Below are positions 34,814 to 43,846 of a stretch of 64,000 nt of DNA, piece by piece. Where the stretch lies: positions 62,001-126,000 of the forward strand of contig JBGQBO010000005.1 of assembly GCA_041494885.1 (NCBI GenBank). The letters are read 5' to 3'. A model generated the notes under the pieces. That model was not told the origin of the DNA. It worked only from the letters and a program-made list of their open reading frames with translations, and made no database searches. How positions within the stretch are numbered: position 1 is the stretch's first letter; every line of letters begins with the position of its first letter. Position numbers and translations under genes: made by a program. The stretch is from JAIQFV01 sp041494885. GTDB taxonomy: Bacteria > Acidobacteriota > Terriglobia > JAIQFV01.

Positions 34814-34987
34814 ATGGTCATCAACGAAGACTTGCTTGAGATTTTGGTTTGCCCCCTCTGCAAGACCCCGGTCAAACTTGTAAACGAAGGGACAGGCCTC
34901 AAATGTGATACGTGTCACCGCGTCTATCCGATTCGCGATGACATCCCGGTCATGCTGATTGACGAGGCAAAAATTGAAGAGGCCTGA
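34814..34987 (+). CDS. Trm112-family small zinc-binding protein
   Basis: 57 residues: an ATG at 34814 with AGGAG nearby (34805-34809) and a TGA at 34985. Two CxxC pairs (Cys13-x2-Cys16 in LVCPLCKTP, Cys31-x2-Cys34 in LKCDTCHRVYPI) and the ending RDDIPVMLIDEA are typical of the Trm112/YcaR family. In eukaryotes and archaea such proteins activate methyltransferases; in bacteria they commonly sit next to lipid A or LPS genes. Here the 3' end overlaps the heptosyltransferase start, so the two are coupled. The partner enzyme is not obvious. Confidence 0.88.
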   Translation: MVINEDLLEILVCPLCKTPVKLVNEGTGLKCDTCHRVYPIRDDIPVMLIDEAKIEEA

Positions 34988-36104
34988 GAATTTGTTCCGC
35001 TCCCTCGGCCACGCACCCCGGATGTTGCTGGTTCGCCTTCGTTCGCTGGGGGACGTCGTGCTGATGACGCCTTTGCTGGAGTCCCTTTATGAGGCGCGCC
35101 CCGATATCATGCTCGATGTGGCGGTTGAACATCCTTTCAGCGAAGCGCTTTATGAAAATCCTTACATCCACCGGCTGCTTGAACTCAAGTCGGCAAGACC
35201 GGCTGCCCAACGAAAAGCACTGGCGTCGTCGGACCCGCCCCGCCAGCCCTTGATGTCCAGACCGCTGGGCCTCTGGCGCATCCGCCAGGCTCATTATGAT
35301 GTGGTTTGGAACCTCCATGGAGGCAGCACTTCGGCCTGGTTCACCGCCCTGAGCGGGGCACGTTACCGGATCGGATGCACCGAGTTCCGGCATCAATCCG
35401 CTTATAACATCTTGATCCCTCCGTCAGGGGATCTGCTGGGTCGCGAGAAACACCACACCGTCGAAAGGACGCTCGCCTGGTTTGACTGGTTGAGGGGCGA
35501 CATGCGCAAGGACTTTTCTGAGGCGCCGGGCTTGACTGTCTTTGCCAGCGAGGCGGCTCAAGCTTCCGTCGAGAAGAAACTCAGGGCTGTCGGAATCGAT
35601 CCTCGCGCCAAATACGCCATCATCCAACCCACGGCGGTGTTTGCGACCAAGGAATGGATGGGGGACCGTTTTGCGACTCTTGCCGATTTCCTCATGTCGG
35701 AGGGATTTCAAGTGGTCTTGACAGGGGCCGCCGGGGAAAAAACGAAACTGGAAGGTGTAAGATCCATGACTCGAGCTCCTGTGGGATTGCTCTCAGGCTT
35801 GTCCATCCAGGAGCTGATTGCCGCAATCCAAGGAGCGGGTCTCTACCTGGGCAACGACAGTGGCCCGGCCCACATCGCCGCCGCGGTTAAAAAACCCACG
35901 GTGGTTTTGTTTGGTTCTTCCAACTCCGTGGCCTGGTCCCCCTGGAAAACGCAACACGAAGTAGTTCAGAATCCCTTCGACTGCAACCCCTGCGCCGGTT
36001 ATTCCTGCTGGAAATTCAAAGAGCCGGAATGCATCAAGTCGATCACGGTCGAACAGGTCAAAGAAGCGGTAAAACGGATCCTTCGTGAGGGCTCAAAGGA
36101 TTAG
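34974..36104 (+). CDS. Family 9 heptosyltransferase (LPS core type)
   Basis: About 376 residues. The TTG at 34974 is chosen because GAGG lies six bases upstream; a TTG at 34992 or ATG at 35022 is possible. The GT9 N-terminus LLVRLRSLGDVVLMTPLLE is near residue 18, and the second-domain signature LYLGNDSGPAHIAAAVKKPTVVLFGSSN is near 290. NCRIGCTEFR-like and a late CNPCAGYSCWKFKEPECIKSI (a Cys-rich tail typical of heptosyltransferase II) support WaaF-like activity: adding L-glycero-D-manno-heptose to the LPS core. It is followed by the heptose kinase gene, in the same direction. Confidence 0.88.
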   Translation: MKRPENLFRSLGHAPRMLLVRLRSLGDVVLMTPLLESLYEARPDIMLDVAVEHPFSEALYENPYIHRLLELKSARPAAQRKALASSDPPRQPLMSRPLGLWRIRQAHYDVVWNLHGGSTSAWFTALSGARYRIGCTEFRHQSAYNILIPPSGDLLGREKHHTVERTLAWFDWLRGDMRKDFSEAPGLTVFASEAAQASVEKKLRAVGIDPRAKYAIIQPTAVFATKEWMGDRFATLADFLMSEGFQVVLTGAAGEKTKLEGVRSMTRAPVGLLSGLSIQELIAAIQGAGLYLGNDSGPAHIAAAVKKPTVVLFGSSNSVAWSPWKTQHEVVQNPFDCNPCAGYSCWKFKEPECIKSITVEQVKEAVKRILREGSKD

Positions 36105-36410
36105 ATGCTCACAGCTGTTTCAATTGCGGATTTCGGAATGCTGATTGCGGAATGAAAGCGGGAACCGCTGTCCCATTGTGCGGGAGAGCGAACATCATTG
36201 GTTCGTCGGTTATCAATGGAATTTGTGTCGGCTAAGGCAAAAAGAATCTATTATTATAAGGAAGGCAGGAGGAGAGGAAGTTAAAAGCCTTTGGTTTGTT
36301 TGAAGGATACGTAACTGCATGAAAAGGTCCGACTCAAGGCTCGACCTCAAGGTTTCCTGGCTTTCTAATAAGAAACGTTCTTGATTTCACCCCTTCCAGG
36401 CTGGGTATCT
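36105..36410. other. Gap before the heptose kinase with a phrase repeat
   Basis: 306 bases without a gene. 36121-36160 has TTGCGGATTTCGGAATGCTG and related units, the same family as 48319-48400. The remainder (36230-36400) is AT-rich and may hold a promoter for the kinase gene; no clear -35/-10 pair is assigned. Confidence 0.45.
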
Positions 36411-37394
36411 ATGCTGAAGAGCTCCGCGATAAAACGTATCCTCCAGCGTTTCAGTGGGCGGAGGATTGCCGTTTGGGGCGATCTGATGCTGGACGAATTC
36501 CTGCGTGGTCGTGTCTCCCGTATCTCCCCGGAGGCGCCGGTGCCCATTGTTGAGGTCACCGAGCACACCTTTCACCTGGGCGGGGCCGGGAATGTGGCCG
36601 CGAATATTTCTTCCCTTGGCGGCACCGCCTTCCCGTTCGGTGTGGTCGGAAAAGATGAGGCCGGGCAGAAACTTCGGCGAGAATTTCGAAAAATACAAAT
36701 CGATTGCCGGGGAGTGGTGACCGACCCTGATCGTCCCACCACACTCAAAACACGAGTCATTGCTGAGCATCAGCAAGTGGTTCGAGCCGATCGTGAGGGG
36801 AAGGATGGAATCCACGCCAGGATCCAGTCCCGGCTTTTGCGCCTATGGGGGGCTGGCGTCTACCGCTACGATGCCATTATCGTCTCCGATTACGAAAAGG
36901 GGCTTATCACCCAAGAGTTGCTGCAAAGTCTCATCTCCCATGCGGCCCGCAAAAAGATTCCTCTGTGCCTCGATCCCAAGATCTCGCACGCGCCCTTTTA
37001 TCGGGGCGCGACATTGGTGACCCCCAACCATCACGAGGCGGAGCGGCTCAGTGGGGTGACCATCGACAATGACCGGGCGGCCGAACGGGCTGGGAAAAGG
37101 CTATTGCAGCAACTCGAAGCCCAGGCCCTCCTGATTACCCGCGGAGAGCAAGGAATGACGCTCTGCGAAGCCAATGGAAGGGTAACTCACATTCCGGCCC
37201 AGGCGCGCGAGGTATTCGACGTGACCGGCGCTGGTGACACCGTGATCTCGACCCTGGCCCTCGCCCTCGCGGCCGGGGCATCCATGGTTGAGGCGGCATT
37301 CCTCGCCAATGCTGCGGCAGGCATCGTGGTCGGGAAACTGGGAACTGCAACGATTTCGCTGGAGGAATTAAGAAAGGCTGCAACGCTGCGGTGA
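36411..37394 (+). CDS. hldE: D-glycero-beta-D-manno-heptose-7-phosphate kinase (HldE kinase domain)
   Basis: 327 residues from the ATG at 36411; the frame is open to a TTG at 36381. A PfkB/RfaE kinase fold: AVWGDLMLDEFLRGRV (about 23-38), SPEAPVPIVEV, LGGAGNVAANISSLGG (about 57), and the anion hole DVTGAGDTVISTLALAL near 275 with the catalytic Asp. It makes heptose 1,7-bisphosphate for ADP-heptose. The nucleotidyltransferase half of bifunctional HldE is absent, so this is the kinase-only form (HldA/RfaE1), with the other half encoded elsewhere. Confidence 0.9.
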   Translation: MLKSSAIKRILQRFSGRRIAVWGDLMLDEFLRGRVSRISPEAPVPIVEVTEHTFHLGGAGNVAANISSLGGTAFPFGVVGKDEAGQKLRREFRKIQIDCRGVVTDPDRPTTLKTRVIAEHQQVVRADREGKDGIHARIQSRLLRLWGAGVYRYDAIIVSDYEKGLITQELLQSLISHAARKKIPLCLDPKISHAPFYRGATLVTPNHHEAERLSGVTIDNDRAAERAGKRLLQQLEAQALLITRGEQGMTLCEANGRVTHIPAQAREVFDVTGAGDTVISTLALALAAGASMVEAAFLANAAAGIVVGKLGTATISLEELRKAATLR

Positions 37395-37443
37395 AGGATT
37401 CACTGTCTCGAGTCTCGGCGGATCTCACGAGAGCAGTGATTTA

Positions 37444-38223
37444 TTATTTCTGGCGGACCACCACGACTTTTGAAGAGGGCACTTCCATTTTCACCATGCG
37501 GTGCTCCTTGCCTTCCACATATAAATCCAGTTTCAGATCATTGGTATCCACGAGCAGGTGCTGCACCGGCACGCCCTTCCCTCCCACGTCAATCGTCTCA
37601 TCGCCCTTATATATGATGTGAAGAATGCCGCCGACGGATTCCTGGGGAATGAAGGCCGAGAACTCCTGCAAACCCCCTTTGTCATAATTATATCGCCGCG
37701 CCAGCAGGGCGTAGTGGTGGAACACGTTGTCGTCGAGAAGGGCGACGCCGGGAGTGAGTTGGTAGTCCCGCGTTTCGGTTCCCGAGCCCGTCTTGAAATC
37801 GGCGGTTGCCTTGTTTGCCTGAAAAGTCATGATGATTGAAGAGGTGTTTCCTTCGAATTTCTGAGCCATGGAATACCGCACCGGATCATAGTCGGGCTTC
37901 AGGACCAATTCGGTCTCAATGAAATACTGCACCGGATTTTCGTCCCGCGTAATTGTAAGGTGAATTTTTCCTTTAGCGACAAACTGATTCCCGACGGGTT
38001 CAAGATCAAATTCCTCAGTCCCCTTCTGCTCCGCATCGACGTAGATGTTAAACGTACCTCTCTCAATCCCGGCGAGCGGAGCGGTTGCTTTGGCGCCTTG
38101 GGGAGCCGCCTGCTTTTTTTCATTCGCAGGAGCGGGGGATTGAGCGTACAGGGCACAAACCAGGAGGCCGGTCGCGACCAGGAGTCCAAGGTCATGGATG
38201 CCCCGGAATAAAAACCGTTTCAT
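37444..38223 (-). CDS. Exported beta-rich protein, DUF3108-like
   Basis: 259 residues. A signal peptide (about 10-28, LGLLVATGLLVCALYAQ) with Lys/Arg before it is followed by a Pro/Ala/Lys linker (about 30-50). The beta-rich body (GTFNIYVDAEQKGTEEFDLE to LYVEGKEHRMVKMEVPSSK) is like DUF3108 periplasmic proteins. Its ATG overlaps the stop of aroK (ATGA at 38223-38220), so they are coupled. Function unknown. Convergent with the heptose kinase gene, 49 bases away. Confidence 0.7.
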   Translation of the reverse strand: MKRFLFRGIHDLGLLVATGLLVCALYAQSPAPANEKKQAAPQGAKATAPLAGIERGTFNIYVDAEQKGTEEFDLEPVGNQFVAKGKIHLTITRDENPVQYFIETELVLKPDYDPVRYSMAQKFEGNTSSIIMTFQANKATADFKTGSGTETRDYQLTPGVALLDDNVFHHYALLARRYNYDKGGLQEFSAFIPQESVGGILHIIYKGDETIDVGGKGVPVQHLLVDTNDLKLDLYVEGKEHRMVKMEVPSSKVVVVRQK

Positions 38224-38720
38224 ATCTTCTCCAAGAGGTTCACGATTCTCCTCGCCACGTCTTCAGGGGGAGCGTCGGAAACTTCAACTCGATAGTCAGC
38301 GCAACGATAAAAAGGAAGCCGGGCGTAAAATAAATCAGCCAGTTTGACCGGATCGCGCAGAAAGAGCGGCCGATGCTGAAAGGTCTCGCACCGCATTCTC
38401 AAGAGGTCCAAAGGACAATCCAGAAACAGCGATATTCCCTGGCTTCTCACATATTCAATGTTGCGAGGGAAAGTAAAGGTTCCGCCGCCCAATGCGACGA
38501 CCTTGGGCGGGCTCAAATCGAGTGTTGTCAACACCCGCGTTTCGATCTCCCGATAGTAGGGTTCGCCCCGCTCCTCAAAGATCCTGGAGATCTCCATTTT
38601 CTCACGGGATTCGATCTGATCGTCTAAATCCACAAAACCGCAGGCACGCAGGGTCGCCACGGCCCGACCCACGGTGGATTTTCCGCAACCCATAAAACCG
38701 ACTAAGAATAAATTCTTCAT
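38220..38720 (-). CDS. aroK: Shikimate kinase
   Basis: 166 residues from the ATG at 38720; a TTG at 38729 is possible. The P-loop is FVGFMGCGKSTVGR-like (LVGFMGCGKST, about 6-16), the shikimate-binding DLDDQIE is near 30, ALGGGTFTF near 75, and RPLFL near 115 in the lid. It phosphorylates shikimate in aromatic amino acid synthesis. No other shikimate gene is in the window. The upstream side has no clear ribosome site. Coupled to the exported-protein gene by a four-base overlap. Confidence 0.92.
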   Translation of the reverse strand: MKNLFLVGFMGCGKSTVGRAVATLRACGFVDLDDQIESREKMEISRIFEERGEPYYREIETRVLTTLDLSPPKVVALGGGTFTFPRNIEYVRSQGISLFLDCPLDLLRMRCETFQHRPLFLRDPVKLADLFYARLPFYRCADYRVEVSDAPPEDVARRIVNLLEKI

Positions 38721-38825
38721 GAAGAACAAAGGAGAACATGACGGCCGCGGACACCCTCATCCGGCGGCATCCTTCCTGCGGGACATCGGATCCCTTCATT
38801 GGGCGGAACAGATGACCTGATGATT

Positions 38826-39722
38826 CTACTTTTTTCGGATTCTGATTTTACCAGAGAAGGAGGAAAGATGCACGGAAGCTGCACCTTCGTTGTAGATCCC
38901 GAGCAGCGACTGCCTCATCACGGTGGGGTTGAAAGGGGTGTGGGGCTTCGATTTCAGAGGGATTTCACTCTGCACACTGCCCTTGACGCTGCGTGCGTCC
39001 AATTCAAACGAGGAATCGGCGGGGGTGGCGATATCAATGAAACCGCTGTAATTGGAGAGGGTGTATCGTCCGTTGTCGTAGAAATTGCCAACAAATGAAA
39101 TATTTCCTGAAGCCGTGGAGCCGTCCACCAACTGACTGGTGAGATCCGTGAATTGGAGATCGCCGCTGATCGAGTTCGCCTCGATGCGGCCCGAACTGCG
39201 GGCGATGCCCATGTTGCCACTGACGGAGCGAAGAATCATGGAGCCATTGATGTTGTTGAGCTCGATTGAGGAGTTCAGAGCGTCAATGCTTACGCCCCCA
39301 CTGACCCCGTCCACTTTGACCCGTCCCCCCACGTTGTGAATTTCAAGGGAGGTTTTCTCCGGGACTTCGAGGACATAATCCACGGTCCGCTCCTGCGGCT
39401 TCATGTTCTTGTCGAACAGATGGGTGTCGAAGCGAAGGCGGTTCCCCATGGTCTCCGTATCAATCTCGACGTTGGGGGACCGCTTGGTGCCCACCACATG
39501 GACTTCATTTCGGGAGATACCGCGAACCGTGATGACGCCATTGTCATTGGTGACAATCACCGTGGGGTTTTGACTGACGGGGAATCGTTTTTCAAACCGG
39601 TCATTCCCGGCTGCTGACAACGGGGATACGTCCCCGATACAAAAGACCAACGCACAGGAAAACGCTGCGAGCAGCACATGCCGCCACACTTCAGACCTGG
39701 ATTTCAGGAAGTTAGAAAACAT
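38826..39722 (-). CDS. Exported DUF4097 beta-helix-like protein
   Basis: 298 residues from the ATG at 39722, which overlaps the anti-sigma stop by 11 bases. A signal peptide (about 14-38, ends SPLSAAG) precedes repeats of the kind SGGVSIDALNSSIELNNING, SMILRSVSGNMGIARSSG, IEANSISGDLQFTDLTSQ, as in DUF4097/LiaG-like proteins with a parallel beta fold. It is often found after an ECF sigma/anti-sigma pair and may sense or modulate envelope stress; this is inference. Translationally coupled to the anti-sigma gene. Confidence 0.82.
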   Translation of the reverse strand: MFSNFLKSRSEVWRHVLLAAFSCALVFCIGDVSPLSAAGNDRFEKRFPVSQNPTVIVTNDNGVITVRGISRNEVHVVGTKRSPNVEIDTETMGNRLRFDTHLFDKNMKPQERTVDYVLEVPEKTSLEIHNVGGRVKVDGVSGGVSIDALNSSIELNNINGSMILRSVSGNMGIARSSGRIEANSISGDLQFTDLTSQLVDGSTASGNISFVGNFYDNGRYTLSNYSGFIDIATPADSSFELDARSVKGSVQSEIPLKSKPHTPFNPTVMRQSLLGIYNEGAASVHLSSFSGKIRIRKK

Positions 39723-40389
39723 CAGAGTGTACGATCGATGAGAGCAAATCGACTTTCTTGCGGTAAGCCTCAAACAAATAGCGCTGAGCCAGCGCATTCG
39801 AGGGTTCATTTTTTACGGTTTCCCGGCACTTGTCAATGTAATAGTCAATGGTGGCCAGATTATCTTCGAGAACCGATTTCAAAGCCGGGTCCATCTGAGC
39901 CATCCTTGATTCGGTGATCTTTTCAAGGGAGTCGATCGCGTCAATGTAGTGTTTCTCAGCCGACCTCACTTCAACAGTTGCTTGGATTTCCGACGCATTT
40001 TCACCGGAGGAGCCTTGGGGCACCGTTCGGATTCCCCGATACATCATGACACTGGCTACCATCACAAGCACAGCCAGAAACGCCGTGGCCATGGCAATCC
40101 GGGGCCCCTCGGGCAAGTGAAACCGATCAAGCCAAGACCAAAAGGGCTTGGAAGGTAATTCCACCAAGCCTTCCCCTTCGCACTGGGCGCGTATCTGTGC
40201 CCACAACCGGTCATTCGGTTCAAAGGCGGGGAGTTGTTTTGCCTCTAAAACTATGGTTTTCAGGTCGTTATAGACAACTACACACCGAGTGCAGGATCCC
40301 AGGTGCCGCTCTGCTTCGAGGACCTCGGCAGGGGTCATATCCCCATCAATCTGGGCCGATATCAAAATCTGGTATTCACGACAATCCAT
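39712..40389 (-). CDS. Zinc-finger anti-sigma factor, membrane-bound
   Basis: 225 residues from the ATG at 40389, with AAGG about nine bases upstream. The zf-HC2 signature is Cys3, His29-x3-Cys33-x2-Cys36 (HLGSCTRC), the same spacing as in the other anti-sigma factor of the window. A membrane segment (AMATAFLAVLVMVASVMMY, near 105-123) and a helical periplasmic part follow. It should inhibit the sigma factor encoded 139 bases upstream. Confidence 0.87.
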   Translation of the reverse strand: MDCREYQILISAQIDGDMTPAEVLEAERHLGSCTRCVVVYNDLKTIVLEAKQLPAFEPNDRLWAQIRAQCEGEGLVELPSKPFWSWLDRFHLPEGPRIAMATAFLAVLVMVASVMMYRGIRTVPQGSSGENASEIQATVEVRSAEKHYIDAIDSLEKITESRMAQMDPALKSVLEDNLATIDYYIDKCRETVKNEPSNALAQRYLFEAYRKKVDLLSSIVHSDVF

Positions 40390-40528
40390 TTCTATTACCT
40401 TAACCCCTCCGCTTTCTTGCACTCAGATTGTTCTGATGCACATTCTCGCGCAAGTGATGCCGGTCTTTTTTACAAATATTTGCATTGCATCAGGAAACAG
40501 CCTCATGCTTCCCTGAAGATCATTCCTG

Positions 40529-41146
40529 CTACATCGGCTGGGGGGTTCCAACCACCAGGTCCCGCAGCCGCATGCGTGCCTTATGGAGCTGGGATTTCGA
40601 GTTTCCAATCGAACAACCCAGAATCCTGGCGATTTCGTTATGTTCATACCCTTCAATGTCGTGAAGGATGAAGATAGTCCGGTATCCCGCAGGCAGGCGG
40701 GAAATGGCTCGTTCCAAGTTCACCCGATCGATCGAACCGGTCAGTCGCAGGTCCACGTCCTCGAGCTCCCGCGGAGGCGCCGTCTCCTCCGCCCCTTCAA
40801 CTGTCTCATCGATCGAGACCTGGTCGGGTGCTTTCTTCCGGAGGTGCATCAGGACGACGTTAACGGTTAGCCGGTGCAGCCAAGTGGAAAAAGCAGATTC
40901 ACCCCTGAAGGTCGAAATCTTGCGGAACAACTGCATGAAAGCCTCTTGCGCCAGGTCTTCTGCCTCCGCAGTGGAGCCTGTCATCCGCAAGCAAAGGGAG
41001 TAAACCCGCTTTTTATGCATTTGATAGAGGGTTTCGAACGCACTTCCATCCCCTTTCTGGGCGCGCCTGATGGCCTCCCTTTCCGTGGCTTCAACTGTTG
41101 GAGACGGGTTTTGTTTTTGCAAGCGAAGTTCTTCCCCCTCGATCAA
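40529..41146 (-). CDS. ECF-type RNA polymerase sigma factor
   Basis: 205 residues; the start at 41146 is TTG with GGAG very close, so it is not certain. Region 2 is VYSLCLRMTGSTAEAEDLAQ (about 48-68) with FSTWLHRLTVN; region 4 is LPAGYRTIFILHDIEGYEHN and CSIGNSKSQLHKARMRL. It is an RpoE-like ECF factor. Operon with the anti-sigma and DUF4097 genes. A candidate ECF promoter lies upstream at 41263-41292. Confidence 0.9.
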   Translation of the reverse strand: MIEGEELRLQKQNPSPTVEATEREAIRRAQKGDGSAFETLYQMHKKRVYSLCLRMTGSTAEAEDLAQEAFMQLFRKISTFRGESAFSTWLHRLTVNVVLMHLRKKAPDQVSIDETVEGAEETAPPRELEDVDLRLTGSIDRVNLERAISRLPAGYRTIFILHDIEGYEHNEIARILGCSIGNSKSQLHKARMRLRDLVVGTPQPM

Positions 41147-41262
41147 ACTCCACGCAACGCCGAGGGCAAAGTTTCAGACCAGATCTCAACCCGGGCTGAA
41201 GAATCATAGCCGGAGGACGCTCGGCAATCCATCAAAATAGGAAATTCGGCCCGCTCCTAAGT

Positions 41263-41292
41263 TGAGATATCCGTCCGGTTAACTTTTTCCCC
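41263..41292 (-). promoter_or_regulatory. Candidate ECF sigma promoter of the sigma operon
   Basis: On the minus strand GGGGAAAAAGTTAACC (41292-41277) is followed after about 16 bases by TCTCA, resembling an RpoE-type -35 GGAA / -10 TCTNA pair and suggesting autoregulation. The rest of the 382-base gap 41147-41528 holds nothing I recognise. Similar string at 29065-29081. Confidence 0.4.
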
Positions 41293-41528
41293 GAAACATG
41301 ACTGGGAGGTAATTGTATATTCAAGCGCCAAGGACATACAATCTCCTCCCCCTGGCTCAGAATTCGGATTTCGGTCTTAAAATCGTTCAAGGGTTGTTAC
41401 GACACACCTCAAGACAACGCAATAGGCGCCTTTGTCATGTCGACATAACGAAGTTTTTTCCGGAGTCTTGCTCAGGGACCCAGACCCAAGTCGCGTTTTC
41501 TGCTGTGTAGCAACCGATCACTATTCCA

Positions 41529-43772
41529 TTACTTCTTTGTAATGTTAACAATAGCCTTTGCCAACCCGGCATTTCCGCTTGAATCAAACACCCTCAGGGT
41601 TACCACATGCTCGCCCGGAGAAAGATCGTTGGATTGAATCGTGAACTCCTCAAACCGGGAGTCGACGATCCCGTCGTCCGATTCTAGCATCTGCCACTTT
41701 CCCCCATCGATTGAGAATTCAGCACGGCGTAAATTGGACGCCAAATCGGTGGCGCGAAAACGCACGGTTGCTTTTTCGCCGTCAGCTCCCTTCTCGGTGA
41801 CCTCCACTTTGGGGGGAGTGTTGTCGATTTGGAAGACATCGCTCTCCATCTCCGAACTCAGGGCGCTACTCGGAGGATTGGACGGAGCATCACTCACAAC
41901 AATTCGGGCACGATATTTTCCATCGGGCAGGGTTTCGGTGTCGATGGTATAGGAGGTTTCTTTTAGATCTTTTTTGAGCAGTTTCCAATTGGACTCATGC
42001 GTCCCGCGAAGATAAACGGCATACTCCAAAGTATCGTGGTTCTTATCCTCCGATTGCCAATTGAGAGTGACCCGGTTTCGCGAAGGAACCGATGATGGGT
42101 AAGCACTCACCGTGACGTTGGCCTGAGAATCCCCCGATGTTGTAAGCCCTTTCGAATCCCCTTCGGAACTGCTCCCCGAGCCCATCGAATCACTCCCCGG
42201 GCGCCGGAAGGAACTCAATCCCTGCGGGGTGACATTCAATGAAGTGATTTCGGGTCGAATGTTTTGAGGCAAGTAGGCAACGGTCACCGAATCGATCCAG
42301 GGGGACGCCTTGGGACTTCCCCTCAGCTCCGCCTTCCACTGGACAAATCGCGCCGAGGGACTGGTTATTTGTTCACCGTCCGACCGGGCATAGGCGGACG
42401 ACCAATCGCTCCAGGTTGAATCGGGCCGGTCAGAATTGCCCGATCGAGTGAAGAACTGAATTGTGGATCCGGGAGGCGTCTCCCCTTGCCAGGAGATGAT
42501 TCCCCATTTTGATACAAACTGGGTATCCTTCACGAGCGATTCCACGACCCCCACGGAAGGGGCATTCGATCCGAACTCGTACAGCTTGCCGGAATTACTG
42601 GTGGCGACAAGGACCTCCTCCCCACGCTGTGCCAGTTGGGTGGCTTGAGCTTCGTTTGCTTCGGCCAGCAAGGTATACTTGCGGTCGAAGGAGAGTTCAT
42701 AAAGCCGTCCCTTCGTGTCGGTGGAAAAGAGGATATGGTCCTTCTGGTAGAGCAAATCGAAAACGCTCTCCTGGGGTGAACTCCACAGGGTCTCTACGGA
42801 GAGGTCCGGCGCAATGCGATAGATGGCGCTTCTGAGGCCACCGGCGCCGACTGGTGCAAAGACGGGGGGTGCGAACTGAGGTTCCAAATGAGCCTCTGTG
42901 GGGGCTTGAATGGGGGAGTCGGTAACGGTCACGGTAATCCCGCCGGCCGCAGGGGTTTCTGTGGGGAGGCCGGGCTGCCCAACACCGCCTGATCCGGGAC
43001 GCCGCGGCCCCTTCTCATTGAGACATCCGATATAAATCGACCCATCCGGCGCGATATCGATGGCGTGGATTTCCTGCAAGGGGGTATCGTAAAGGACAAA
43101 GCCCTTCCCCGCGGGCGAGACCTTGAACAGGATCCCTTCGGGGAATGTCCCCGCCAAAAGATTGCCCTTCCCATCGAACCTCATGGCCATCACATGGGTC
43201 TGCTTCGTATCGTAGAAAACGCTGCTCTTCCCGGAGGAATCAACCTTATAGATCTTTCCCTGGTCCCCTGTTCCGACGAGGAGGTTTCCCTGGGGATCGA
43301 AAGAGAGGGCCCAAATATATTTGGAATGCGGATTAAAGAACTCGCTCGCATTGCCTTCGGGGGACAGCTTAAAGACCTTACCATCAGGGGAAGTGCCCAC
43401 ATAGAGATTATTTCCTGAATCCACCGCGAGGGCGAAGACATCGAGTTCCTTAGCGGTGTAAAACAACCTGCCTTGATTCTTCGAATCCACTCTGAACACC
43501 TTGCCGCTATGCCCTGTGCCCAGGTAATGATTCCCTCGAGAATCGCCTACCATTGACCAAACCAACACCTGATCAGTTGAGAAAATCGGCTTTAGCTCAC
43601 GCGACAGGGTCACACGTCCTTCGTGGGCGATTGAACAACCGGTCACCTTGCCCTGTTGGAAATCCTGGAACGAGGATTGTTCCCAGAATTGGGGGCCAAC
43701 AGAAAAAGCGGGGATACTGCAGGCGAGCATCATGGTGAGGATCAGGACATTTATCACGAGCACTTTTTGCAT
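41529..43772 (-). CDS. Exported beta-propeller protein with C-terminal Ig-like domains
   Basis: 747 residues; the start has AAGGAG six bases upstream. A signal peptide (about 1-24, ends IPAFS) precedes five to six propeller repeats at about 55-400 (LGTGHSGKVFRVDSKN, VGTSPDGKVFKLSPEG, VGTGDQGKIYKVDSSG, AGTFPEGILFKVSPAG). A linker and Ig/fibronectin-like strands follow at about 560-747 (SRNRVTLNWQSEDKN, ENTPPKVEVTEKG-like). Function is unknown, probably surface or secreted. It is followed on the same strand by a gap and preceded by the S55 gene. Confidence 0.8.
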   Translation of the reverse strand: MQKVLVINVLILTMMLACSIPAFSVGPQFWEQSSFQDFQQGKVTGCSIAHEGRVTLSRELKPIFSTDQVLVWSMVGDSRGNHYLGTGHSGKVFRVDSKNQGRLFYTAKELDVFALAVDSGNNLYVGTSPDGKVFKLSPEGNASEFFNPHSKYIWALSFDPQGNLLVGTGDQGKIYKVDSSGKSSVFYDTKQTHVMAMRFDGKGNLLAGTFPEGILFKVSPAGKGFVLYDTPLQEIHAIDIAPDGSIYIGCLNEKGPRRPGSGGVGQPGLPTETPAAGGITVTVTDSPIQAPTEAHLEPQFAPPVFAPVGAGGLRSAIYRIAPDLSVETLWSSPQESVFDLLYQKDHILFSTDTKGRLYELSFDRKYTLLAEANEAQATQLAQRGEEVLVATSNSGKLYEFGSNAPSVGVVESLVKDTQFVSKWGIISWQGETPPGSTIQFFTRSGNSDRPDSTWSDWSSAYARSDGEQITSPSARFVQWKAELRGSPKASPWIDSVTVAYLPQNIRPEITSLNVTPQGLSSFRRPGSDSMGSGSSSEGDSKGLTTSGDSQANVTVSAYPSSVPSRNRVTLNWQSEDKNHDTLEYAVYLRGTHESNWKLLKKDLKETSYTIDTETLPDGKYRARIVVSDAPSNPPSSALSSEMESDVFQIDNTPPKVEVTEKGADGEKATVRFRATDLASNLRRAEFSIDGGKWQMLESDDGIVDSRFEEFTIQSNDLSPGEHVVTLRVFDSSGNAGLAKAIVNITKK

Positions 43773-43846
43773 AGGTTCTCCTTGAGGTTCGCTTTGCGCA
43801 GGGCCATCCCAAAGCGGGGTTTGTTTCTTGTGGCACGATCAGCCGA

